This document shows positions 42,580 through 49,898 of a stretch of 64,000 nt of DNA, piece after piece. Below the pieces are notes generated by a model. The model did not search any database. It saw only the letters and a list, made by a program, of their open reading frames with translations, and was not told where the DNA came from. Position numbers and translations under genes: made by a program. Source of the stretch: Streptomyces sp. NBC_01262 (GTDB lineage: Bacteria > Actinomycetota > Actinomycetes > Streptomycetales > Streptomycetaceae). Location: NCBI RefSeq assembly GCF_036226365.1, contig NZ_CP108462.1, positions 2,894,501 through 2,958,500 on the forward strand, given 5' to 3'. How positions within the stretch are numbered: the first letter of the stretch is position 1; every line of letters begins with the position of its first letter.

Positions 42580-42926
42580 GCCTTCGCCACCGCCTCGCCG
42601 GCTGCGGCCTCACGGGAGGCCACGACGCTCGCCTCGGCCTCGCGGCGCAGCTTGCGCTCGGCGAAGAAGCCGCCGGTCGGCAGGACGGACAGGACGAAGT
42701 AGAGCGCGGCCCGACCGAACGGCCACCTCGCACGGTTCCAGGCGTCGGCCCAGAAGAGCACGTAGAGGATGAAGAGGATGCCGTGGACCATGCCCATGAC
42801 CGGGACCGCGTTGAAGTCGGTGGTGCGCTTGAGCACCGAGCAGACCAGGAGCAGCAGGAAGGACACCGCTTCGGGGGCGGAGACCAGTCGGAGCCGGTTC
42901 AGGGCGGAGGCGGTCTTGATGTCCAC
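42576..42926 (-). CDS. DUF3817 small membrane protein (second copy)
   Basis: 116 residues with three hydrophobic helices ([56 protein letters not shown]). GTG start with AAGGTGA upstream. It is a paralogue of 35924-36268, but translationally coupled to a thiamine-binding-like protein instead of lying near a mutase. Confidence 0.87.
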   Translation of the reverse strand: MDIKTASALNRLRLVSAPEAVSFLLLLVCSVLKRTTDFNAVPVMGMVHGILFILYVLFWADAWNRARWPFGRAALYFVLSVLPTGGFFAERKLRREAEASVVASREAAAGEAVAKA

Positions 42927-43092
42927 GGTTCACCTTCGGGGATCGGGGGCGCGAGCTTGTGCGTACATTCACAAACCGGTTTCCTATTATCGCCCTGTGC
43001 TCTGCCAGGCCACACCGGGGGTCGGCAACCGCCGACAACGCGGTAGCGTCCCCCTCCACGACACCCACCACGAACGGGGATGGAAGGCAGCG

Positions 43093-43896
43093 ATGAAGTT
43101 CGACTGGGACCGGCGTACCTGCTCCCGCAAGGGACACGTCACCTACGCCCCGGACGAGGACCACCTGCGCAGCCGCCTGCACGCCGCCACCGCGCTCGGC
43201 GAGGCCTGGCGCTGCCTGCGCTGCGGCGACTTCGCCCTCGGCCCCCCGCACGGCTCCGGCCCCGCCGACCGCGCGCCGGAGGTGCCGCGCGGCCGGGCCC
43301 TGCGCGACCTGTTCATCCTGCGCTTCCTGGCCGTCGAGCGGATCCTGCGCGGGCTGTTCATCGTGCTGGCCGCCTGGGCCGTGTGGAAGTTCAGCAACCG
43401 GCAGGACTCGGTGCACCGGCTCTTCGAGGACAACCTCAGCGTCTTCCGGCCGGTCGCCCAGCACTTCCACTACGACATCGACCACTCCCCCGTCGTGGAC
43501 ACCATCCGCAACACCTTCGAGTACAAGCACTCCACCCTGCTGATCGTCGCCATCGCGCTGCTCGCGTACGCGCTGATCGAGATCGTCGAGGGTGTCGGCC
43601 TGTGGATGACCAGGCGCTGGGCCGAGTACCTGACCGTCGTCGCCACCGCCGCCTTCCTTCCCCTGGAGATCTACGAGCTGACGGAGAAGGTCAGCTGGAT
43701 CAAGATCGGCACCCTCGTCCTCAACATCCTCGCCGTCCTCTACATCCTTCTCTCCAAGCGGCTCTTCGGGCTGCGCGGCGGCGTCGAGGCCTTCGAGGCC
43801 GAGCGCCGGGGCGCCTCGCTCCTGGAAGTAGAAGAGGCCGCTGGCGAAAAGCCCCATGCGGCCACCGATGTGGCCCCCGTAGCGAATAAGGTCTGA
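43093..43896 (+). CDS. DUF2127 membrane protein
   Basis: 267 residues from the ATG at 43093 (GGAAGG upstream). A cytosolic N-terminus carries Cys pairs (C in DRRTCSRKGH and CLRCGDF) that could bind metal. Four hydrophobic segments follow (ILRFLAVERILRGLFIVLAA, LLIVAIALLAYALIEIVEGV, YLTVVATAAFLPLEIYEL, TLVLNILAVLYILL). It is two bases upstream of the first AIM24 gene, so it heads a four-gene operon. Function unknown. Confidence 0.88.
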   Translation: MKFDWDRRTCSRKGHVTYAPDEDHLRSRLHAATALGEAWRCLRCGDFALGPPHGSGPADRAPEVPRGRALRDLFILRFLAVERILRGLFIVLAAWAVWKFSNRQDSVHRLFEDNLSVFRPVAQHFHYDIDHSPVVDTIRNTFEYKHSTLLIVAIALLAYALIEIVEGVGLWMTRRWAEYLTVVATAAFLPLEIYELTEKVSWIKIGTLVLNILAVLYILLSKRLFGLRGGVEAFEAERRGASLLEVEEAAGEKPHAATDVAPVANKV

Positions 43897-43898
43897 CC

Positions 43899-44537
43899 GT
43901 GGCGCAATTCCGACTGCAGGGCAGCAAAGTGCTCGCCGTGGACATGACCGGCGATGCCGTGAAGGCGAAGAACGGGGCGATGGTCGCCTACGACGGCCAG
44001 ATGGCCTTCAAGAAGATGTCCGGCGGCGGCGAGGGCATTCGCGGCATGGTCACCCGCCGGCTCACCGGCGAGTCCATGGAGGTCATGGAGGTCAAGGGCC
44101 ATGGCACCTGCTACTTCGCCGACCGTGCCAGCGAGATCAACCTCGTCCGGCTGAGCGGCGAGAAGCTCTACGTCGAGGCCAGCAACCTCCTCGCCACCGA
44201 GGCCGCCCTGCGCACCGGCACCACCTTCACCGGCCTGCGCGGCGCCTCACAGGGCAACGGCCTGTTCACCACCACCGTCGAAGGCGTCGGCCAGGCCGCC
44301 ATCACCTCCGACGGCCCCGCCATCGTGCTGCGCGTCACCTCCGGCACCCCGCTGAACGTCGACCCCGGCGCGTACATCGCCCACACCGGCAACCTCCGCC
44401 AGGACTTCCAGACCGGCGTCAGCTGGCGCTCCCTGCTCGGTGAGAGCGGCGGCGAGTCCTTCCAGATCCGCTTCGAGGGCGAGGGCCTGGTCTACGTCCA
44501 GCCCAGCGAGCGCAACACCGTCGGGGGGCAGTTCTAG
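43899..44537 (+). CDS. AIM24-family protein 1
   Basis: 212 residues, GTG start. It has the beta-rich AIM24 (TRAP-like) fold with repeated elements: GAMVAYDGQMAFKK, GHGTCYFADRASEINLVRL, EKLYVEASNLLATE and GEGLVYVQPSE. Eukaryotic AIM24 is mitochondrial; bacterial roles are unknown. It is first of three tandem paralogues. Confidence 0.9.
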   Translation: MAQFRLQGSKVLAVDMTGDAVKAKNGAMVAYDGQMAFKKMSGGGEGIRGMVTRRLTGESMEVMEVKGHGTCYFADRASEINLVRLSGEKLYVEASNLLATEAALRTGTTFTGLRGASQGNGLFTTTVEGVGQAAITSDGPAIVLRVTSGTPLNVDPGAYIAHTGNLRQDFQTGVSWRSLLGESGGESFQIRFEGEGLVYVQPSERNTVGGQF

Positions 44538-44539
44538 CC

Positions 44540-45190
44540 ATGGCCTTCACCCGTATCAACTCCAAGATGGTCGAGGCCCAGGTCCTCCCCGGCCAGCGCC
44601 TGTTCAGCCAGCGCGGCGCCATGCTCGCCTACCGCGGCGACGTCACCTTCACCCCCAACATGCAGGGCGGCCAGGGCGGCATCGGCTCCATGATCGGCCG
44701 CCGCGTCGCCAACGAGGCCACCCCCCTGATGACCGTCGAGGGCCGGGGCCTGGCGATGTTCGGCCACGGCGGCCACCACGTCCACACCATCGACCTCCAC
44801 GGCGACACCCTGTACGTCGAGGCCGACCGCCTCCTCGCCTTCGAGGGCACCCTGCGGCAGAGCACCATGTTCATGGGCTCCCAGGGCGGCGTCATGGGCG
44901 TCATCCGCGGCCAGGTCACCGGCCAGGGCCTGTTCACCACCACCCTGGCCGGCCAGGGCGCGGTGGCCGTCATGGCCCACGGCGGCGTCATCGAACTGCC
45001 GATCACCCCCCAGCGGCCCGTCCACGTCGACCCCCAGGCTTACGTGGCCCACCGCGGCGACGTCCGCAACAAGCTCTCCACCGCCCTGGGCTGGCGCGAC
45101 ATGGTCGGCCGCGGCTCCGGCGAGGCCTTCCAGCTGGAGCTCTCCGGCCAGGGCACGGTGTACGTACAGGCAAGCGAGGAGAAGCTGTGA
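44540..45190 (+). CDS. AIM24-family protein 2
   Basis: 216 residues, starting two bases after the previous stop. Same elements as its neighbour (GAMLAYRGDVTFTPNM, GRGLAMFGHGGHHVHTIDL, DTLYVEADRLLAFEG, GQGTVYVQASE), with a His/Gly-rich loop GHGGHHVH instead of the usual acidic one. It ends in an overlap with the third paralogue. Confidence 0.9.
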   Translation: MAFTRINSKMVEAQVLPGQRLFSQRGAMLAYRGDVTFTPNMQGGQGGIGSMIGRRVANEATPLMTVEGRGLAMFGHGGHHVHTIDLHGDTLYVEADRLLAFEGTLRQSTMFMGSQGGVMGVIRGQVTGQGLFTTTLAGQGAVAVMAHGGVIELPITPQRPVHVDPQAYVAHRGDVRNKLSTALGWRDMVGRGSGEAFQLELSGQGTVYVQASEEKL

Positions 45191-45975
45191 GCGCCCAGGC
45201 AGGCGGACCCGTCGTCCACGACCCCTACACCCTCCCCATCGACGACAACGTCAACCCGTACGCCTTCTCGGTGGACCTCAAGGGCCAGTGGTTCCTCCAA
45301 AAGGGCAAGATGATCGCCTACTACGGCCAGATCACCTTCAACGGCATCGGCCACGGCGCCCTCGACGGCCTCATCGCCCGCAACTTCCACTCCCCGCTCC
45401 ACGCCTCCGACTGGGTCGTGGCCGAAGGCCAGGGCAAGCTGCTGCTCGCCGACCGCTCCTTCGACGTCAACTCCTACGACCTCGAAGAGGGCAACCTCAC
45501 CATCCGCTCGGGCAACCTCCTGGCCTTCCAGCCCGGCTTGTCGTTGAAGCAGTCGATCATCCCCGGCTTCCTCACCCTCATCGGCACCGGCAAGTTCGTG
45601 GCCGCCTCCAACGGCGCGGTCCACTTCGTCGAGCCCCCCATCCGCGTGGACCCCCAGGCCCTCGTCGGCTGGGCCGACTGCCCCTCCCCCTGCCACCACT
45701 ACGACCACAGCTACATGCGCGGCGTCCTCGGCGGCATCCGCGCCCTCACCGGCATCGGCGGCACGTCCGGGGAAGAGCACCAGTTCGAGTTCGTAGGCGC
45801 CGGCCAGGTGCTGTTGCAGTCCAGCGAAGTCCTCATGGCCGAACAGGCCACCGGCGTCGTCCCCAACGAGCCCGGCGTCCCCGGCGCCGGCCACCCCGGA
45901 GGCCACGCCCAGCAACAGAACATCCCGCGCATGCCCGGCCAGCTCGGCGACCTCCAGCGCCGCTTCGGTCTGTGA
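45187..45975 (+). CDS. AIM24-family protein 3
   Basis: 262 residues. The GTG at 45187 overlaps the previous stop (GTGA) with GAGGAGA just before it. It is the longest and most divergent of the three: a 30-residue N-extension, an insertion with possible metal ligands (WADCPSPCHHYDH), and a Pro/His/Gln-rich C-terminus (GHPGGHAQQQNIPRMPGQ). Confidence 0.9.
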   Translation: MSAQAGGPVVHDPYTLPIDDNVNPYAFSVDLKGQWFLQKGKMIAYYGQITFNGIGHGALDGLIARNFHSPLHASDWVVAEGQGKLLLADRSFDVNSYDLEEGNLTIRSGNLLAFQPGLSLKQSIIPGFLTLIGTGKFVAASNGAVHFVEPPIRVDPQALVGWADCPSPCHHYDHSYMRGVLGGIRALTGIGGTSGEEHQFEFVGAGQVLLQSSEVLMAEQATGVVPNEPGVPGAGHPGGHAQQQNIPRMPGQLGDLQRRFGL

Positions 45976-46025
45976 CGACACGGGCACACAAACGAACCCC
46001 TAATAGTCCGCTTTTCAACATCCTT

Positions 46026-46033
46026 GGTATACT
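46026..46033 (+). promoter_or_regulatory. Extended -10 promoter of the MarR gene, leaderless start
   Basis: TGG immediately before TATACT (46028-46033) gives an extended -10 box. The ATG at 46041 is 7 bases later, exactly where transcription should begin, and no Shine-Dalgarno is present, so the mRNA is probably leaderless. Confidence 0.55.
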
Positions 46034-46040
46034 CACAGCC

Positions 46041-46535
46041 ATGGAGACCGAAACTGACACCAAGGCGGACCCCGGCGCCATCTGGCTCACCCCTGCCCAA
46101 CAGCGCGCCTGGCGCACCCACCTAGAGGTCAGCAAACTCCTCACCCACCAGCTCGAACGCGACCTCCAGCCCTTCGGCCTCACCTACAACGACTACGAAA
46201 TCCTCGTCAACCTCTCCGAAGCCCCCGAACACCGCCTCCGCATGTCCGACCTCGCCCGCGTCACCCTCCAGTCCAAGTCCCGCCTCTCCCACCAGATCTC
46301 CCGGATGGAAGCCGCCGGCCTGGTGCGCCGCGAAAGCTGCGAGTCCGACCGCCGCGGCCTCTTCGCCGTCCTCACCGACCAGGGCTGGGACACCATGGAA
46401 AAGGTCGCCCCGCATCACGTGGCCGCGGTTCGCGAGCACTTCATCGACCTGCTCCCGGGAGATGGGCTTGAGTCGCTGCGGCAGACGCTGGCCCCGGTCG
46501 CGGAGCATTTGCGGGCGGTGCGGGGACGGGCGTAA
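46041..46535 (+). CDS. MarR-family transcriptional regulator
   Basis: 164 residues. The winged helix (about 60-125) contains MSDLARVTLQSKSRLSHQISRM and a wing with ESCESDRRGLFAVLTDQG. It is very likely translated from a leaderless mRNA. It follows the AIM24 operon but has its own promoter. Targets unknown. Confidence 0.92.
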   Translation: METETDTKADPGAIWLTPAQQRAWRTHLEVSKLLTHQLERDLQPFGLTYNDYEILVNLSEAPEHRLRMSDLARVTLQSKSRLSHQISRMEAAGLVRRESCESDRRGLFAVLTDQGWDTMEKVAPHHVAAVREHFIDLLPGDGLESLRQTLAPVAEHLRAVRGRA

Positions 46536-46540
46536 TCGGA

Positions 46541-47062
46541 TCACGGCTGCGGCTTCGCCGTGAATTCGGCCCAGAGGTCGACCGCTTGTTCCAGATCGAG
46601 GGCCGCGACAGCTTCCCTCGCCATGCCGGCGCTATGGATCAGCCGATTGGCCAGCCAGTCGGGCACCGGTTGCCGTGCCACCTGCCTCGTCACCACGATC
46701 CCGCCGGCCAAGCGCCCCAGCCGCTCAATCACCGCAGCAAGCTGAACGAACTCGGGTCGACCTGCACCGGCTTCCTTGATACGCGCGGTCGCCTCTGCGT
46801 ACACCTCGCCGTCGGCCCGCTCCCCGACCGCCCAGACCTCGCAGATCTCGACCGACTTGTCGTCCGTAATCCGGTAAACGATGCGCCAGGTGTTCCGGCC
46901 GGCAATCAGCTTGCGATAGCCCACGAGTTCGCCGCCGAGCGGGTAACCGGCTGCGGGATCTTCCTCAAGGAGCAGCACCTTCTTGAGAACCTTTGGCACT
47001 GCCTCCGGGCCGATTCGCCGGAGATCGTCGATGGCAGCAGGGGTAAAAGTGATCTCTGCCAT
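46541..47062 (-). CDS. RelE/ParE-family toxin-like protein, extended
   Basis: 173 residues. The first ~90 residues are a RelE-type fold (FTPAAIDDLRRIGPEAV, GYRKLIAGRNTWRIVYRITD). The family is usually about 85-100 residues; the extra 80 residues (EFVQLAAVIERLGRLAGGIV to DLWAEFTAKPQP) are helical and of unknown role. Three bases separate it from the upstream antitoxin gene, the standard antitoxin-first order. It probably cleaves mRNA at the ribosome or poisons gyrase, depending on subtype. Confidence 0.82.
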   Translation of the reverse strand: MAEITFTPAAIDDLRRIGPEAVPKVLKKVLLLEEDPAAGYPLGGELVGYRKLIAGRNTWRIVYRITDDKSVEICEVWAVGERADGEVYAEATARIKEAGAGRPEFVQLAAVIERLGRLAGGIVVTRQVARQPVPDWLANRLIHSAGMAREAVAALDLEQAVDLWAEFTAKPQP

Positions 47063-47065
47063 CGA

Positions 47066-47374
47066 CTACTCGTCGTCCGGCAGGCCCGCGATGCTGTCGC
47101 GAGTGTGTCCAAAGGCAGCCAGCACATCATCGAGTGAGGTCCGCTCGCCGGAATCGGTCACGCTGCGAGCGAGCACGAGAGCAAGGTCGTGCAGGTCGGC
47201 GGCAGCCTCTTCGATCGCCGCCAGGCGGTCCATCCCCACTACCGCCGCCACAGGCCTGTGGCGGCGGGTTACGACCAGGTCGGAGCCCTGTTCGGCTTCA
47301 GCGACAAGTTTGGCGACGCCACGCTGCGCCGCTTCGGTGACAGTCAACTCATGTGCGTCGCGCAGTATGGTCAT
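47066..47374 (-). CDS. Phd/YefM-family antitoxin
   Basis: 102 residues, starting MTILRDAHELTVTEAAQRGVA, with DLVVTRRHRPVAAVVGMD typical of Phd/YefM DNA-binding antitoxins, then an acidic C-terminus that would wrap the toxin. A TATACA box (47383-47388, minus strand) ends 8 bases before the ATG, so the transcript is leaderless or nearly so. Imperfect CTGT/ACAG repeats overlap this promoter, consistent with autoregulation. Confidence 0.85.
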   Translation of the reverse strand: MTILRDAHELTVTEAAQRGVAKLVAEAEQGSDLVVTRRHRPVAAVVGMDRLAAIEEAAADLHDLALVLARSVTDSGERTSLDDVLAAFGHTRDSIAGLPDDE

Positions 47375-47414
47375 GGCCTAACTGTATAGAAAACTGCACA
47401 GATCACCAGTCCCC

Positions 47415-47457
47415 TCCAGCTCGCCGCCCACGATCCGGTCGGCCAGTGCCTCCAGGC
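47415..47457 (-). pseudogene. Diverged copy of a meaB 3' end
   Basis: 36 of 43 bases match 48978-49020, the 3' part of the intact meaB gene. On the minus strand it still reads LEALADRIVGGELE against LDALADRIMGGELD in meaB. No other meaB sequence surrounds it. It lies between the toxin-antitoxin pair and the immunity-like gene, so the accessory patch is bounded on one side by meaB and on the other by this scrap. Confidence 0.65.
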
Positions 47458-47616
47458 ACGGGACCGTCCTAGAAGAAAAAGGCACACCCGACCATGGACA
47501 CCCTGAGCGACGCCTTCAGTCCGGCCGACGATGACCCAGACGGCCCGCCCGCCGCGGCAGCCGTCCACTGCGGGGCTTCCGTATCTCGCTCTCTATTCTC
47601 TCCAAAGACAGGTGAC

Positions 47617-48093
47617 TTACTCCGGAGAGATTCGCTGCATTACTGGATTTACAGACAATCCAGGAACTTCTTCGATCAGCCGAGAATACGCCACTTGCAG
47701 GAAGCGAAGAAATTCACTTACGAGCTCTTCGCGCCCCACGTGCGCCCACACTTGATGCTTCGATGAACTCACCGCAACGAGATTACCATCTCGGCGCAGA
47801 TGAATAACCTCATCATTCTCGGTGAACCCGAATGCGGCATCGTCACCTGACGAGATGCGCTTAACCGCACCAGAGAGCGACAAGGCAAGGTCGACGAGGG
47901 TCACAAATCGCTTCCTTGAGACGATCTCGACGTCGCCAACCGCCAGTTCGAAGTTCACTCCGAAATATTTGTAGCGGAGGTCCATCTCAGTGATGGAAGC
48001 CGGATCTCCCTGCCGGGCTGCATCCCAGGTCTTGAGCCAGGCCGAACCTGGATCCGGAAGGTTGAAGGAGACATGAATCACGTATTTCCTCAC
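47617..48093 (-). CDS. Putative immunity protein next to a toxin remnant
   Basis: 158 residues from GTG 48093 (AGGTGAG upstream): MRKYVIHVSFNLPDPGSAW, then WAHVGREELVSEFLRFLQVAY. No domain recognised. It is noticeably less GC-rich than flanking genes, a sign of transfer. It directly follows the 3' end of a toxin-like gene fragment (11 bases apart), as immunity genes of polymorphic toxins do. That context is the only basis for the call. Confidence 0.6.
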   Translation of the reverse strand: MRKYVIHVSFNLPDPGSAWLKTWDAARQGDPASITEMDLRYKYFGVNFELAVGDVEIVSRKRFVTLVDLALSLSGAVKRISSGDDAAFGFTENDEVIHLRRDGNLVAVSSSKHQVWAHVGREELVSEFLRFLQVAYSRLIEEVPGLSVNPVMQRISPE

Positions 48094-48104
48094 TTGCCAC
48101 TCAC

Positions 48105-48236
48105 CTAGTACGGAAACGCCGTTACAACTTTTCCGTCGTTTACTATTACACGGACACCGGCTAGCTCGCCACCACCATTCGCCGGCCCCGCTCTCGCGAC
48201 AGGGGTTCCGAAATCCCACTCGTATATCTGACCAGG
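48105..48236 (-). pseudogene. C-terminal fragment of a polymorphic toxin-like gene
   Basis: The minus-strand frame ends RPGQIYEWDFGTPVARAG, then VRVIVNDGKVVTAFPY and a stop. The GxIYEWD..TPV and DGKVVTAFP pattern is what I know from the C-termini of secreted polymorphic toxins. Upstream of about 48236 the frame runs into the antisense of a DUF5753 gene, so the rest of the toxin gene is missing. Confidence 0.55.
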
Positions 48237-48653
48237 CCGCGCCTCGCCCGGCAGCAGAGGCTCCTGACGGACGAGCCATTGCGGGTGTGGGCCGTGCTGG
48301 CGGAAGGCGCACTCCATCAAGAGGTTGGCGGACCGGCTGTCCTGTGCGAACAGTTGCGCCACTTGGAGGGCCTGACGGCCTCCCCGAACGTAACGATCCA
48401 GGTCATCCCGTTCCGAGCAGGCGCGCATGCCAGCATGGCCGGCCCCTACGTCATTCTCGGCTTCCCCGAGCTGGGGGCATCGGACGTGGTTCTGCTCGAT
48501 AATCCTTCCGGCTGCATGTGGCTGGAGCAGCCCCCACAGATCGCCGAATACCAGGGTCTCTGGGACGACGTCCGCACTCGGGCTCTGTCACCCGTCGAGT
48601 CCGCAGCCAAGATCACCGCGCTGAAAACGAGCAAGGAGCCCGCAGCACCATGA
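48237..48653 (+). pseudogene. 5'-truncated DUF5753 (helix-turn-helix regulator) gene
   Basis: The plus-strand frame reads RLARQQRLLTDEPLRVWAVL, then GGPAVLCEQLRHLEGL, the second half of the usual XRE-HTH/DUF5753 protein (about 280 residues when whole). The N-terminal HTH and the first part of DUF5753 are absent, replaced at about 48236 by the toxin fragment on the other strand. Its 3' end still overlaps DUF397 by ATGA. A shortened product from TTG 48279 is conceivable but would not bind DNA. Confidence 0.7.
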
Positions 48654-48892
48654 CCGAGACAGCCGCGACGCCCCCATCCCACTGGCGTAAAAGCAGCTAC
48701 AGCGGCGGCAACAACGAATGCATGGAGGTTGCCGCCCTCGTAACGGGCGGCATCGCGGTCCGCGATTCCAAGGCCCCGGAGGGGCCGGTGCTGGCCTTCG
48801 GGGCGGGCGCCTGGCAGGCGTTCGTGGAGGAAGCGCGGGAGCACCTCATTGGCTCTGCGTGGGCCCGCGATCGAATATTTGGGTCCAAGTAA
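48650..48892 (+). CDS. DUF397 protein
   Basis: 80 residues with the DUF397 pattern WRKSSYSGGNNECMEVAA, VRDSKAPEGPVLAFGAGAWQAF. AAGGAG precedes the ATG. Normally partner of a DUF5753 HTH protein, where the pair acts in a toxin-antitoxin-like or developmental switch. Here the partner is broken. The last ~15 residues (GSAWARDRIFGSK) extend past the family end, perhaps after a lost stop. Confidence 0.8.
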   Translation: MTETAATPPSHWRKSSYSGGNNECMEVAALVTGGIAVRDSKAPEGPVLAFGAGAWQAFVEEAREHLIGSAWARDRIFGSK

Positions 48893-48928
48893 CTTACTTC
48901 AATCTAAGTTAGGTGAATCCAAGTCGCG

Positions 48929-49885
48929 TCAGCGCTCCGTCAGGCTCGCGATCAGCTCGTCCGCCGCCGCGTAGGGGTCCAGTTCGCCGCCCATGATGCG
49001 GTCGGCGAGGGCGTCGAGGCGGCGGTCGCCGTGGAGGTCGCCGATGCGCTCGCGGAGGGCGGTGACGGCGATGTGCTCGACCTCGAGGGCGGCGCGGCGG
49101 CGGCGGCGGGCGGCGAGGACGGCGTGCTCTTCCATCCAGGCGCGGTGTTTTTCGAGGGAGGCGACGACTTCGTCGATGCCTTCGCCGCGGGAGGCGACGG
49201 TTTTGACGATGGGGGGTCGCCAGTCGCCGGGGGCGCGGGATTCGCCGAGGGCGAGCATGTTGTTGAGCTCGCGGGCGGTGGAGTCGGCGCCGTCGCGGTC
49301 GGCTTTGTTGACGACGTAGAGGTCGCCGATTTCGAGGATGCCGGCCTTGGCGGCCTGGATGCCGTCGCCCATGCCGGGGGCGAGGAGGACGACGCAGGTG
49401 TCGGCCTGGGCGGCGATCTCGACCTCGGACTGGCCGACGCCGACGGTCTCGACGAGGACGATGTCGCAGCCGGCGGCGTCGAGGACGCGGATGGCCTGGG
49501 GGGCGGCCACGGCGAGGCCGCCGAGGTGGCCTCGGGTGGCCATGGAGCGGATGAAGACGCCGGGGTCGGAGGCGTGGTCGGACATGCGTACGCGGTCGCC
49601 GAGGAGGGCTCCGCCGGAGAAGGGCGAGGAGGGGTCGACGGCCAGGACGCCGACGCGCTTGCCGGCCCGGCGGTAGGCCGAGACGAGGGCCGACGTGGAC
49701 GTGGACTTGCCTACGCCCGGGGAGCCGGTGAGGCCGACCACGTACGCGCCGCCGGTGAGCGGCGCGAGCGCGGCCATGACGTCACGCAGCTGCGGGGACG
49801 CCCCCTCCACGAGGGAGATCAGGCGGGCGACGGCACGGGGGCGGCCCTGCCGTGCCTGCTCGACAAGGGTGGGGACGTCCAGCAT
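48929..49885 (-). CDS. meaB: MeaB-type G3E GTPase, mutase chaperone
   Basis: 318 residues: P-loop GSPGVGKST (54-62), Mg-binding DPSSPFSGGALLGDR, VETVGVGQSE, and the base-specificity NKAD. MeaB loads adenosylcobalamin into, and guards, methylmalonyl-CoA or isobutyryl-CoA mutase (established family role). It starts 13 bases after the thiolase stop, forming an operon. The window's mutase is IcmA at 34-36 kb; other mutases may also be clients. Confidence 0.95.
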   Translation of the reverse strand: MLDVPTLVEQARQGRPRAVARLISLVEGASPQLRDVMAALAPLTGGAYVVGLTGSPGVGKSTSTSALVSAYRRAGKRVGVLAVDPSSPFSGGALLGDRVRMSDHASDPGVFIRSMATRGHLGGLAVAAPQAIRVLDAAGCDIVLVETVGVGQSEVEIAAQADTCVVLLAPGMGDGIQAAKAGILEIGDLYVVNKADRDGADSTARELNNMLALGESRAPGDWRPPIVKTVASRGEGIDEVVASLEKHRAWMEEHAVLAARRRRRAALEVEHIAVTALRERIGDLHGDRRLDALADRIMGGELDPYAAADELIASLTER

Positions 49886-49898
49886 CGGCTGAGGCTCC

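Noticed and set aside
47494..47766. 90-codon plus-strand frame starting MDTLSDAFSPADDDPDG
   Set aside because: No ribosome site, no family, and its second half is antisense to the immunity-like gene. Its first half may be decayed sequence from the accessory patch.
48279..48653. Intact small gene starting at TTG 48279
   Set aside because: It is only the second half of a DUF5753 protein; upstream in-frame homology shows it is a truncated gene.
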